DNA from: Pontibacterium granulatum
GTDB taxonomy: Bacteria; Pseudomonadota; Gammaproteobacteria; Pseudomonadales; Balneatricaceae
DNA length: 33,979 bases
NCBI RefSeq assembly: GCF_029961155.1
Contig: NZ_JASBRH010000036.1
Coordinates: forward strand, 1-33,979
Direction: 5' to 3'
The number at the start of each line of letters is the position of its first letter. Position 1 is the first letter of the stretch. Position numbers and translations under genes: made by a program. Positions 1 through 7,861 of the stretch are shown in pieces. Below the pieces are notes generated by a model, which was not told the DNA's origin, ran no database searches, and saw nothing but the letters and a program-made list of their open reading frames with translations.

Positions 1-363
1 CCGTTGTTGTCGGCTTGCATGGAGTTGGAGCGGTCCGGCCACCCCGAAGGGCTTGGCGTTTACTTTCTCGGTAAGCGGGTTATCGGCGACACGGTTCAGG
101 ATCACTGCCCAACCAAAGCCATAGTCGGTCAAGGGGTGACTTCACCCCTTGCGGGGAAGCCGCCCGGCTGGGGCAGCGCCCCAATGAGGTTGCAAAGACC
201 GCCGACTTGTCGGCGCTATATCGCGTCAGTAGTCCCGGCTAATGCTTCGAACCGTCTCGGATTGGGGTCGGGAATCAGGTTTGAACCGGCCGGGTCGTTA
301 CCGGCGGGGGTACGTTAAGACGCCCAAGTAACCAAGCATCAACAACGCAACGGAGAACCACCA
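1..363. other. Left-edge segment without a convincing gene, rich in stem-loops
   Basis: I see no credible complete gene here. The plus strand is open for about 100 codons, but the translation is rich in Pro, Gly and Arg, has no recognisable domain, and reads straight through strong palindromes. On the minus strand a frame starting near 132 stays open to the left edge for about 44 codons; it could be the start of a gene lying outside the window, but nothing confirms this. The main content is the stem-loop cluster at 131-215, followed by a Shine-Dalgarno-like ACGGAGAA just before the small gene at 364. The likely role is non-coding DNA of a rolling-circle or phage-like element. Confidence 0.4.
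131..215. repeat. Cluster of three consecutive stem-loops
   Basis: Three inverted repeats follow one another. AAGGGGTGA pairs with TCACCCCTT (131-150, 2-base loop). GGGGC pairs with GCCCC (170-182). CGCCGAC pairs with GTCGGCG (200-215, 2-base loop). Such clusters are typical of single-strand origins, packaging signals or rolling-circle origins in ssDNA phages and plasmids. The assignment is inference from the nearby replication-initiator gene; no U-tract follows, so a terminator is less likely. Confidence 0.55.
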
Positions 364-642
364 ATGGCATACACAGAAGAACAAGTCGTCAGCCTCATCA
401 ACCAAATCTTAATCACAGACATATCCCTCACAGTGCTTTTTGCTCTGTGCGCATTGCCCGTAATCAATCAGCTCCTACGTCTACTGATCGACCTGCTTCC
501 TGTCCGACTGCGAAGGGTCCAGGCAGAGAATGACAAGCTTCGCCTCATGCTCACATTGGCAACTAACGCCCCTGAAGAGCTTCTGAGCCTTTCTGAGCAG
601 GCGGGACGCATCATCACAGAAACGGAGCAACAAGCCATATAA
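364..642 (+). CDS. Small single-span membrane protein of the accessory element
   Basis: A 92-residue protein I do not recognise. A hydrophobic stretch at about residues 18-45 probably crosses the inner membrane. It is followed by a basic patch with RLRR and then a charged, probably helical tail with heptad-like Leu spacing, likely cytoplasmic. The start is supported by ACGGAGAA about 8 bases upstream. It lies just before the 15-bp inverted repeat and the replication initiator gene, the position where filamentous phages and small rolling-circle elements keep short accessory or structural genes. It is too long and lacks the signal-peptide layout of a typical major coat protein. Function unknown. 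Confidence 0.55.
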   Translation: MAYTEEQVVSLINQILITDISLTVLFALCALPVINQLLRLLIDLLPVRLRRVQAENDKLRLMLTLATNAPEELLSLSEQAGRIITETEQQAI

Positions 643-653
643 AAGCGACTAGA

Positions 654-739
654 GCCGCCCTGCGCCGCTGGTAACGACGCTATGCGAGGCGCAGGCGGCG
701 CAGGGCGGCACCCTGGTCACGTTCCCTGTAACACGTGAC
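654..739. other. Candidate rolling-circle origin: perfect 15-bp inverted repeat plus a second stem-loop
   Basis: The arm at 654-668 (GCCGCCCTGCGCCGC) is the exact reverse complement of 695-709, enclosing a 26-base loop. A second stem (GTCACGT at 716-722, ACGTGAC at 733-739) follows at once. The pair sits between a small gene and the probable Rep gene at 801. Rolling-circle initiators usually nick in an extruded hairpin next to their own gene, so a double-strand origin is the natural reading. A simple transcription terminator is disfavoured because no T-tract follows on either strand. Confidence 0.55.
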
Positions 740-800
740 GAAAACAACAGTAAAAGTACCAGTTAGCACCCCATTACGACCCGGTTTTATAAGGTGAGAT

Positions 801-2096
801 ATGAAACTAACACACGCAGAACGCTTCGATAGCTGGCTATTTGAAGAACACCCTCAAGGAAAATACTTTGCCTGCCCTGAGTTCGCAGAAAACCTCAGTA
901 ATATTCACGTTCTGATGTCTTCAGTGGACACCGTAAGACAACTCTACCGGGGCACCATCGATCCAGAATGGTACGCGAAACTGGAATCAGACTATGAAGC
1001 AGCTCGTTTAGAAACCCGTATCGTCCACATACACGGCTATGACTTTGTAGTTCGTCCAGGTGGCAGTTCTGGCTTTAAGTTCCGCCTACAGAACAACGAC
1101 GAAGGCTTGATCATCTTCGTAAAATCGCACTACGCCAAAGAGAACTTCACTGGCACACACGTAAAGATCGAATGCTCTCCCAAGCTGTTACTCACTACAG
1201 AACCAACTGACGTACAAGACGCTATGGACGGGATCGCCCGTACCCTACTCGATGGTGACATGTGTTATGGCGGTGTGGCTCTTCACCTTGCGGTAGATGT
1301 TCAGGGATACACCCCAGCTCAAGACTTCGATAAGCGTCTGGTGTGCCGCTCTAGTCGCCAATTTACTCACGATGGTATAGACCGTGCTGAAATAGACCTC
1401 GCCTCCGCTTCCGTCACCTACGGTAAAGGCGAAACCTACACATTTGGTTCAGTCACCGCACTACAGCTCTGTCACTACAACAAAAGCAAAGAGATCATCA
1501 GGTCCGATAAGCGCGAGTTCATGCACGCAGCATGGTCCGGGGAATTCTCTGGTGCGTTCCACCCTGCACATATGTCCTTCGATCCTGAAGGTGGCGAAGT
1601 GTGGCGGTTAGAAATGCGCTTTAGTCACCAAGTCCTCAACCAGTTCCACGATGGGTTTCAGTCACTGCCAGATACCAGCGTTAAAGACCTGTACATGAAA
1701 TCTTATGCGGACGCATTCGGTCACCTCTCCGCTCTTTGGGAATACGCCCTATCCCAGTTTCAACTACCAAGAGGCAAGTTCTATGCCCCTGAATGGACAC
1801 TGTTCATGAAGGACGCCAACTTCAACCAGCATCATCAAGATGTGATCTACAAACGGGTCTACAAAGAACCTGGAATCGATAACGCCCGTAACGTTGCCCT
1901 GGCACTGGGAAACATCCTCTCCATCCACGCCCGTCATGGCTACAGCGCTCAAGCTAGCTGGAAGTTTTTGAAGAACACCGGTATCTGGGACGACGTACTT
2001 GGCTACATACAGCAGAAAGGTATTTCAAAGAGTGAGTTCTTCGACAACTGGCGAGACCGGTTGTTAGAGCGAAGGATGATAGGTAAAGCAGCTTAA
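801..2096 (+). CDS. Probable rolling-circle replication initiation protein (Rep_trans/RstA-like)
   Basis: A 431-residue soluble protein whose layout fits the replication-initiation factors of filamentous phages and rolling-circle plasmids. These nick the double-strand origin and stay attached to the 5' end. Supporting segments are a strand with an acidic pair (LHLAVDVQGY, near residue 155), a central block TYTFGSVTALQLCHYNKSKE (near 215) resembling the GS...YDK..E motif of the family, and VWRLEMRF (near 265) matching the R-x-E strand. I cannot name the catalytic tyrosine with certainty. The start is backed by AAGGTGAG just upstream of ATG 801. The palindromes at 654-739 are a natural target. 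No partner phage genes are in the window. A plasmid or satellite origin is equally possible; the family call is by motif memory only. Confidence 0.6.
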   Translation: MKLTHAERFDSWLFEEHPQGKYFACPEFAENLSNIHVLMSSVDTVRQLYRGTIDPEWYAKLESDYEAARLETRIVHIHGYDFVVRPGGSSGFKFRLQNNDEGLIIFVKSHYAKENFTGTHVKIECSPKLLLTTEPTDVQDAMDGIARTLLDGDMCYGGVALHLAVDVQGYTPAQDFDKRLVCRSSRQFTHDGIDRAEIDLASASVTYGKGETYTFGSVTALQLCHYNKSKEIIRSDKREFMHAAWSGEFSGAFHPAHMSFDPEGGEVWRLEMRFSHQVLNQFHDGFQSLPDTSVKDLYMKSYADAFGHLSALWEYALSQFQLPRGKFYAPEWTLFMKDANFNQHHQDVIYKRVYKEPGIDNARNVALALGNILSIHARHGYSAQASWKFLKNTGIWDDVLGYIQQKGISKSEFFDNWRDRLLERRMIGKAA

Positions 2097-2145
2097 GTTA
2101 CGATTGCAACGTCACAAAATCGATTAGGGATGATTAGAGGTCTAA

Positions 2146-3042
2146 ATGGAACGTTTGCGTCTTGCAGTCTTGGGCTTGGGCTCAATTTCTTTGTTTGTCT
2201 TTTCGGCAGTAGTGCTTTCAGCGCTGCATGTCCTTTTTCCTGCAACATTTGACATTGGGTTTTGGGATATCTTATCTAGCGGTGCTACTGCCTTAGGAGC
2301 AATAGCAACCGCATTAGCTGCATTCACAGCCCTGTCTGTATACAAACACCAAAGATTACGTGAAGAACGGCACGACGAAGAACTAGACTCAAAATACTAT
2401 ATGGAGCAATGCCAAGAAGCCGCCGAAAAAGCAATGAAATTGCTTGTAGATAGAAACGGGAATAGTGAGTCAATAATCTCTGCGGGATTGCTCTTAGGCG
2501 AGGTTACTCAGCTTGAGCAGTTCATAACGAACCCAAAGCATCAGCGCGTATATAGTATTCACCGTGAGGCCCTTATAAGTAGATATGAGGAAACATTAGT
2601 TTCGATATCTCCAATCGAGTTGACCGGCGTATCAACCAAAAGCGAGTCGGGTGCTCCGATCCCGTTACCATTAGATAGATCCTTGATTGGAAAAGCAGTT
2701 AAGCTGGATAGGTATTTTGAAGAATCTTTGCTTGATGGTCAGGTTTTTCATACCCCGTTTCAAGGAGTGCCACTGGGAAGGCTACTTTGCTTATTGCGCT
2801 TTTGTGTGAACGACGCTCATTTCAATCCCCCAGATGAACGCATTACGGCTAGAGAGCTAGGTGAACTGAAACATTTGCGGGAGATTAGGCACATCAGAGA
2901 TTACATTTTCTCTTGTCTCAATCTCGACTTTCATCAAGGCCAAATGGTACTTCGTAACGACCCGGTAGATATCCGTTCAATCAACATGAACTATGATTTA
3001 AATATCGTACGAGTTCACTTTGATAGGGTGCATCAATTATAA
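2146..3042 (+). CDS. Unrecognised two-TM membrane protein with a large cytoplasmic domain
   Basis: A 298-residue protein of no family I recognise. Two hydrophobic segments (about residues 8-33 and 42-66) form an N-terminal membrane hairpin. A charged stretch with QRLREERHDEE follows, then a roughly 220-residue soluble part containing DRYFEESLLDG and a late, charged helical block. Gene and flanks look more AT-rich than the chromosomal genes downstream, which suggests acquired DNA. It sits about 50 bases behind the Rep gene on the same strand and may be cargo of the same element. A short membrane anchor plus a soluble domain is common in accessory and phage-defence proteins, but that is only analogy; no catalytic motif is visible. 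Confidence 0.6.
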   Translation: MERLRLAVLGLGSISLFVFSAVVLSALHVLFPATFDIGFWDILSSGATALGAIATALAAFTALSVYKHQRLREERHDEELDSKYYMEQCQEAAEKAMKLLVDRNGNSESIISAGLLLGEVTQLEQFITNPKHQRVYSIHREALISRYEETLVSISPIELTGVSTKSESGAPIPLPLDRSLIGKAVKLDRYFEESLLDGQVFHTPFQGVPLGRLLCLLRFCVNDAHFNPPDERITARELGELKHLREIRHIRDYIFSCLNLDFHQGQMVLRNDPVDIRSINMNYDLNIVRVHFDRVHQL

Positions 3043-3056
3043 AGTGGTATTGGATA

Positions 3057-3136
3057 TGGACACTGAATTTTGGTGACACAAGCGTCCACATTCTGTCCAC
3101 TTTGACCGGTAACAACCGGGTATCAATGAGTGTCCA
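3057..3136. repeat. Short inverted repeat and TGTCCAC direct repeats at the element/chromosome boundary
   Basis: TGGACACT (3057-3064) is the exact reverse complement of AGTGTCCA (3129-3136). Between and including them, the motif (G/T)TCCAC recurs three times, twice as TGTCCACTTT. ACCGGT and AACCGGGT lie in the middle. This could be a remnant of a small insertion sequence or MITE, a Rep or regulator binding array, or the element boundary. None of these is established. Confidence 0.35.
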
Positions 3137-3182
3137 CTTTCAACGAAAGCTTCTAACCATGTGCAACATTGGTCTAACCAGC

Positions 3183-3206
3183 ATTAGAAAATGGTATATT
3201 AGAAAA
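3183..3206 (+). promoter_or_regulatory. Direct repeat overlapping a promoter-like region upstream of the hlyU-like gene
   Basis: ATTAGAAAA occurs at 3183-3191 and again at 3198-3206, a 15-base period, with a -10-like TATATT between and overlapping them. It lies about 70 bases before the ArsR-family gene. AT-rich repeats of this kind are typical ArsR/SmtB-type targets, so autoregulation is plausible. A matching -35 box is not obvious. Confidence 0.35.
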
Positions 3207-3276
3207 TTGAGATAGAAGGGCACATTCAGTAAAATTTGCAGCAATAATAATAAACCTACAAACCTTAGGTGATAGA

Positions 3277-3618
3277 TTGAACGAAATGAACCAAGCTGCT
3301 CTGCCGCCGATGGATCCGGCGACGCTAGAGATGATGAAAGAGAACGCCAGCAAAGCGGCGAAACTTATGAAAGCTCTGGGGAATGAAAGCCGCCTTCTGA
3401 TTTTGTGTTATCTCGACGGCAAAGAATTATCCGTATCTGAGTTGAACGCGTGCCTGGACCTGAGTCAGTCTGCGCTGTCTCAGCATCTGGCGGTTCTGCG
3501 CAAAGATGGCCTTGTGACAACCCGCCGGGAGTCCCAGACCATCTACTATTCACTGGAGGGCGATACTGCGCAGCGTATTATCCATACCCTGCACGAGATG
3601 TTCTGCCCGTCTGTTTAA
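3277..3618 (+). CDS. hlyU: HlyU-type ArsR/SmtB family redox-sensing transcriptional regulator
   Basis: A winged-helix DNA-binding regulator of 113 residues. The core runs from ALGNESRLLILCYL (about 33-46) through the recognition helix SQSALSQHLAVLRKDGLV (about 63-80) to the wing QTIYYSL. There is no ArsR metal-binding CVC motif. Instead Cys44 (ILCYL) and Cys110 (MFCPS) lie 66 residues apart, the same spacing as the redox pair Cys38/Cys104 of Vibrio HlyU, which responds to oxidants or reactive sulfur by disulfide formation. TTG at 3277 has AGGTGA a few bases upstream and is preferred; ATG at 3286 is the alternative, set further from that site. It stands alone between the accessory element and azlCD. 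The regulon is unknown; an AT-rich direct repeat upstream may be its operator. Confidence 0.8.
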   Translation: MNEMNQAALPPMDPATLEMMKENASKAAKLMKALGNESRLLILCYLDGKELSVSELNACLDLSQSALSQHLAVLRKDGLVTTRRESQTIYYSLEGDTAQRIIHTLHEMFCPSV

Positions 3619-3643
3619 TTAAAACCGGACCCACCGCCACGTT

Positions 3644-3679
3644 GAATCCCTGCTGTTGCTGCACCAACAGCAAGGATTC
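3644..3679. terminator. Long stem-loop between converging hlyU-like and azlD genes
   Basis: GAATCC-c-TGCTGTTG pairs with CAACAGCA-a-GGATTC around a 6-base loop, giving about 14 base pairs. It overlaps the azlD stop codon. Neither strand has a clear U-tract, so it is a weak intrinsic terminator at best. It may protect 3' ends or act with Rho. Confidence 0.4.
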
Positions 3680-4007
3680 AGGCAAATCCCCCCAGCTGAA
3701 TCAGCGCCATATAACACCCGGTTCCCCCCAGGATACTTACCAATGCATTACGCATCGACAGGTGCAGAACAAGTACCGCGAACAAGCCCGCCAGTTCCGG
3801 CAGGAAATCGTTGCTAAACAGGTCTTCGTTTTTAAACGAGTAGATCAGCAACAACACCATCATCACCGGCGGCAGAAAACGACCGAGGTAGCGCAACAAC
3901 GGATGATCTGCCACCTTGTATAGCACCACAAAGGGCAACACCCGCGTCAGGAAGGTCGCAGCCGTCATCACGGCAATGACCGCGATCAGGTACGGTACGG
4001 ATTCCAT
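3678..4007 (-). CDS. azlD: AzlD family branched-chain amino acid export subunit
   Basis: A 109-residue, almost wholly hydrophobic protein with three to four predicted membrane helices. It contains the family's RVLPFVVLY segment (about 22-30) and a central SFKNEDLF loop. AzlD is the small partner of AzlC in the LIV-E branched-chain amino acid exporter of the inner membrane. Its start overlaps the end of azlC by 22 bases, so the pair is translationally coupled and the two-subunit exporter is complete. Expected job: efflux of leucine, isoleucine, valine or analogues. The substrate is inferred from the family. Confidence 0.88.
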   Translation of the reverse strand: MESVPYLIAVIAVMTAATFLTRVLPFVVLYKVADHPLLRYLGRFLPPVMMVLLLIYSFKNEDLFSNDFLPELAGLFAVLVLHLSMRNALVSILGGTGCYMALIQLGGFA

Positions 4008-4681
4008 CGCTCCCCTCCTCTATACAGCAGCAACACCGCCACCGAGATCATAATGGAGATCAGCAACATCTGATCACGACTGATAAGCAACAACACCAGC
4101 AACCCAATCACCAGTGCCATCACAAACGGCATCGCACGTCGCAGGTGACGGAACTGTTCGATCGCCAGTACCATGAACAACGCGGGCAACACAAACTCGA
4201 TACCGGCGGTCGAAAAGCTGATCTGCGACCCCAGCCAACCACCCAGAGTACATCCCAGCACCCAATAGCTTTGATTAAAGAAGGTCACCCTCAGTTGATA
4301 ATCGGTGCGATCAGTACCTTCCGGCGGCTGGGTTGAGGTGAGCAGCGAAAAGGTTTCGTCGGTGAGACCAAAGATCAGATAGAAACGTCGCCAGCCTTTG
4401 GCTTTCATGCTACTGATCAGCGAGATGCCGTAAAACACATGGCGGGAATTGAGCAGAAAGGTGGTGATAAAGATCTCCAGCAAGCCGGCCTGGTTGGCAA
4501 GCAAGCCCACTGCGAGAAACTGCGCCGCACCCGCAAAGATAAAGATGCCCATCGCACTGGCAAATAACCAGTGGTAGCCCAGCTCACTGAAGAGTACGCC
4601 GAAGGCCATACCAAGCGGGATGTATCCGAACATCACCGGCACAGTTGCCTTGAATACGGTTTGATTAAGAGAGGTAGCCAT
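3986..4681 (-). CDS. azlC: AzlC family branched-chain amino acid exporter, large subunit
   Basis: A multi-spanning inner-membrane protein with the AzlC hallmarks: PVMFGYIPLGMAFGVL near the N-terminus, FAGAAQF, LLNSRHVFYGISL, and the loop FGLTDETFSL. The frame is open 23 codons further upstream. I place the start at ATG 4681 because AGGAA precedes it at good spacing and the extra residues are unlike the family; this gives 231 residues, a normal length. It is the first gene of a two-gene minus-strand operon with azlD. TGCATAGC occurs twice (4732-4739 and 4751-4758) upstream and might be a regulator site, for example for an Lrp-type protein, but this is a guess. Confidence 0.9.
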   Translation of the reverse strand: MATSLNQTVFKATVPVMFGYIPLGMAFGVLFSELGYHWLFASAMGIFIFAGAAQFLAVGLLANQAGLLEIFITTFLLNSRHVFYGISLISSMKAKGWRRFYLIFGLTDETFSLLTSTQPPEGTDRTDYQLRVTFFNQSYWVLGCTLGGWLGSQISFSTAGIEFVLPALFMVLAIEQFRHLRRAMPFVMALVIGLLVLLLISRDQMLLISIMISVAVLLLYRGGERWNPYRT

Positions 4682-4795
4682 TGTTCCTGCTGGCAAGTAA
4701 GGTCCGAAAAACAGAGGCGGAATGCTAGCACTGCATAGCTTAACTGCCAATGCATAGCCCGTTATGCAATGCGTTGGACGTCAAATTCGATACAT

Positions 4796-4820
4796 AAAAA
4801 AGCCGCTCCCAAGGAGCGGC
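4796..4820 (-). terminator. Rho-independent terminator downstream of patZ
   Basis: GCCGCTCC/GGAGCGGC with a 3-base loop, followed on the minus strand by a run of six T. It lies about 155 bases past the patZ stop codon and upstream of azlC, so it separates the two minus-strand units. Confidence 0.85.
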
Positions 4821-4974
4821 CCAAATGCTTACTTACCTGCTACGGAGAAGATGTCCTAACCTGCGTATTGCGTCTTGCTAATCCAGAGTACAAATAAACA
4901 GCTAAAACGAAACCTGTATTCAGTGTAGCAGCTAATTTTGAGGTTGCTGGAATTTAAACAAAGTTTTAATCCAC

Positions 4975-7710
4975 TTAGTGCTGGAGCCTGTATATCTGCC
5001 AGTCTTCGACCGGGTCATTCAGCATCATCTTCATGTCCACCACCTCCTCTTCCGCATTAAAGCTGTTGCGGAAACCCAGCTTTTTCGCCAGCCCCTGCAT
5101 CCCTTTATTTGACGGCAGAGTCGAGCCGATAATCTCGAGCGTTCCGCGATCACGACAGTAGTCGATTACCTTCTGCATCAGCATCTCACCCAGGCCTTCG
5201 CCCTGCAGATCATCACGGATCACGATTGAGAACTCGCTGCGAATATTGTCCGCATCAGTCACGGCACGCACGACACCCAAAGTCTCGGAGCCCTTTCCTT
5301 CCAGCTTCGGTGCAGAGATGATAAAGGCCATCTCGCGGTCGTAGTCGATCTGGGTCCAGGTTGCCAGCTCTTGATGAGTAGGCACACCGCGGCTGTAGAA
5401 GTAGCGCATGCGGATCGATTCCGGGCTTAGCGTGTTGTAGAAAGCCAGGTGGTTCGGCTCATCTTCACCACGAATCGGACGGATCTCAGCGGCACGCTTG
5501 GAGCGTCGCAGGGTGATATCTTCGCTCAGATGTTCCGGGTACGGCGAGATCGCCGGTTCCACCGCCTCACCCAGAGATACGGTTGCATCTACTACCAGCA
5601 GACCGCGTTTGTTCAGAAGCAGTGGATTGATCTCCAGGCATGCCAGGTTCGGCAGGTCGACCACCATCTCGGACAGCTTGATCAACAGCTCGCACAGCTG
5701 CTCCAGATCACGCTCCGGCTGGTAGCTGTTGGCCTGGATAACACTGTATACGCGGGAGCGCTTCACCAGCTCTTTTGCCAACGCCGTGTTCAGTGGCGGC
5801 AGCATAACCTGTCGGTCCGCCTGCACGTCCACTGCGTAACCACCCACACCGAAGATAATCATCGGGCCGAAGGTTGGGTCACGCGTAATACCCACGTTTA
5901 TCTGCAGGGACTGGAAGCCTCGCTTCATCTGCTGTACGCAGAAGCCCATACATTCCTGATCTTCATAGCGCTCACCCACACGGTAGGCCAGCTTGGTCAC
6001 CGCATGCTTCACTTCGCTGATGGAGTACAGATCCAGTGCCAGATCTTTCCAACGCTGGTTAGACTTTTCATCATAGAAAAACGGATAGACGTTGTCTTTG
6101 TGCAGCGCCTTTACGGCGACAGATCCGCCCAGGTTCTTGGCGATCTCCACCACGCCGTTAATGTCATCAGCGTACGCGGTGTTGATGGTCGGCACGTCGT
6201 ACAGATCCAGCAGGTCACCCACTTCCGGGTGAGTCAGGTAATCACGCTTCTCATCCAGCGCAGCGTGCACCAACTCCCGTGCCCGCACGTGGTTCGGTCC
6301 ATTCTGCTCGGTATACGGCATCGGGGTCTGGCGCATGACATCTTGGTTACGGTGGTAATCCACCATGTGCATAAACGCGTCTACGCTCTCTTCCGGCGAG
6401 ATAAAGGTCGGAATGCCCGCGCTGGTAAAGTGGTTGCGAGATTCAATCGCCGTCGCACGCCCCATCCAGCAGGTCAGCACATTACGCGGGGTTTTCCGCG
6501 CCACCTTTACCACTTCGTCGGCCGTTTCCACGCCCGATGCAAGCCGTGTAGGCGCATGCAGCACCATGATGCCGTCGACGTTTTTATCTTTGGACAGAAT
6601 TCGAATTGTTTCTGCAAAGCGTTCCGGCGTTGCATCGGCGTGCAGATCCACCGGATTGAGGCCATCCCAATGACCCGGCATATGCGCCCGCAACTGCTCA
6701 ATGGTCTGTTCCGTCAGATCACTCAGCTGACCACCTTTTTTCAGCAGACGATCGGTCGCCAGGGAGATCAGCCCGGACCCGTTGGACACAATGGCCACAC
6801 GCTCGCCACGCATCGGTTTCATGCGTGACAGCGTTTCCAGCGCATTAAACAGCTCATCCGAGGTATCAACCCGCACAGCACCGGCACGACGCAAGGCTGC
6901 GTCATACACCTGGTCTTCGTCATCCAGGCCCGGTGCCACATCACTCTGCACCTGCTGGTTACAAATCACGTCAGATTTCAGCACCAGTACCAGCTTATTC
7001 CGGGATGCAGAACGGATCGCAGAGAGGAAGTTACGGGACGAGCCTTTTACGCTGTCAATCTGCAGAAGGATCGACTGGGTAAAAGGATCCTTGGCCAGAT
7101 AATCCACTACCGATGGCAGATCCACGTCAACACCGTCCCCCAGGGTCAGGAAGTGGGAAAAACCGATATCGTGACCGTTGGCCCAGTCAATCATGGCGGT
7201 CCCTAGCAGTCCCGACTGCCCAACGTACGCCACCTTGCCCTTCTGGATATTCACGTGGGAGTAGCTGGCGTTCATCTTGTTCCCCGGCACCAGCATGCCC
7301 ATACAATCAGGTCCCAGGATACGGATACCGTACGGGCGTGCCGCTTCTCGCACCTCGTCATGTAACGTGCGCTTGGTTTCCGCATTCAAACTGGAAAGCC
7401 CGCCGGTCAGAATCACCGCGGCCTTCACCATGTTGGCGCCCAGCTTGCGGATGATGCCCGGTACCGTCTCCGGTGGAGAACAGATAATCGCCAGATCAGG
7501 CATCTGGGGCAGATCACCGACGTTTTTCACACAAGGCACACCAAATACCTTGTCGTAGCCTTGTGAGTTAACGGCCATCAACTCTCCCTGATAGCCACCT
7601 TCCAACAGGTTTTGCAACACTGCACCTCCCATGCTGTTCTCTTTTTCGGACGCACCGAATACAGCGATGGAGGTAGGTTTAAAAAAGCGTTTGAGATACT
7701 TGGTACTCAA
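4975..7710 (-). CDS. patZ: PatZ/Pat-type protein lysine acetyltransferase (NDP-forming acyl-CoA synthetase-like, GNAT C-terminus)
   Basis: Large cytoplasmic enzyme of about 911 residues with the PatZ (YfiQ/Pka) architecture. A CoA-binding Rossmann domain comes first (KPTSIAVFGASE near residue 12), then succinyl-CoA-ligase-like domains (VGQSGLLGTAM, LGPDCMGM), an ATP-grasp region, and a C-terminal GNAT domain from about residue 743 with the acetyl-CoA loop QGEGLG. In enteric bacteria PatZ acetylates lysines, notably of acetyl-CoA synthetase, using acetyl-CoA, while the synthetase-like part is regulatory and not catalytic. I prefer TTG 7710 because GAGG lies 6 bases upstream and the protein then begins MSTKYLKRFF like its relatives; TTG 7734 is the other option. 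It is monocistronic with a terminator about 155 bases downstream. An FNR-like site lies about 110 bases upstream. Confidence 0.88.
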   Translation of the reverse strand: MSTKYLKRFFKPTSIAVFGASEKENSMGGAVLQNLLEGGYQGELMAVNSQGYDKVFGVPCVKNVGDLPQMPDLAIICSPPETVPGIIRKLGANMVKAAVILTGGLSSLNAETKRTLHDEVREAARPYGIRILGPDCMGMLVPGNKMNASYSHVNIQKGKVAYVGQSGLLGTAMIDWANGHDIGFSHFLTLGDGVDVDLPSVVDYLAKDPFTQSILLQIDSVKGSSRNFLSAIRSASRNKLVLVLKSDVICNQQVQSDVAPGLDDEDQVYDAALRRAGAVRVDTSDELFNALETLSRMKPMRGERVAIVSNGSGLISLATDRLLKKGGQLSDLTEQTIEQLRAHMPGHWDGLNPVDLHADATPERFAETIRILSKDKNVDGIMVLHAPTRLASGVETADEVVKVARKTPRNVLTCWMGRATAIESRNHFTSAGIPTFISPEESVDAFMHMVDYHRNQDVMRQTPMPYTEQNGPNHVRARELVHAALDEKRDYLTHPEVGDLLDLYDVPTINTAYADDINGVVEIAKNLGGSVAVKALHKDNVYPFFYDEKSNQRWKDLALDLYSISEVKHAVTKLAYRVGERYEDQECMGFCVQQMKRGFQSLQINVGITRDPTFGPMIIFGVGGYAVDVQADRQVMLPPLNTALAKELVKRSRVYSVIQANSYQPERDLEQLCELLIKLSEMVVDLPNLACLEINPLLLNKRGLLVVDATVSLGEAVEPAISPYPEHLSEDITLRRSKRAAEIRPIRGEDEPNHLAFYNTLSPESIRMRYFYSRGVPTHQELATWTQIDYDREMAFIISAPKLEGKGSETLGVVRAVTDADNIRSEFSIVIRDDLQGEGLGEMLMQKVIDYCRDRGTLEIIGSTLPSNKGMQGLAKKLGFRNSFNAEEEVVDMKMMLNDPVEDWQIYRLQH

Positions 7711-7820
7711 GTGGGACCTCGAAGCGTGCAACAAATCTAATGACGTTATAGCAGGGATATATTACGGTGGTTGATTCTACTACCATCGTCTAAATTTCGC
7801 AGGTGCAAAATTAGAACCCT

Positions 7821-7834
7821 TTGATATTGATCAT
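7821..7834. promoter_or_regulatory. FNR/Anr-like palindrome upstream of patZ
   Basis: TTGATATTGATCAT matches the FNR/Anr consensus TTGAT-N4-ATCAA except for the last base. It lies about 110 bases before the chosen patZ start. A matching -10 at the usual distance is not convincing, so the site could be fortuitous. Confidence 0.3.
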
Positions 7835-7861
7835 AGTTAGCCGCTGCAAATGGCGTGCATT

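Noticed and set aside
4-318. Open plus-strand frame of about 104 codons at the left edge
   Set aside because: It runs through three strong palindromes, has biased Pro/Gly/Arg composition and no ribosome site or domain; better read as origin-like non-coding DNA.
3183-3206. Possible dif-like site for filamentous-phage integration
   Set aside because: The spacing resembles dif, but the arms are direct and not inverted repeats and do not match the XerC/XerD consensus.
5449-6828. Long plus-strand frame opposite patZ
   Set aside because: His/Gln/Arg-rich translation typical of an antisense shadow; patZ is clearly coding on the other strand.
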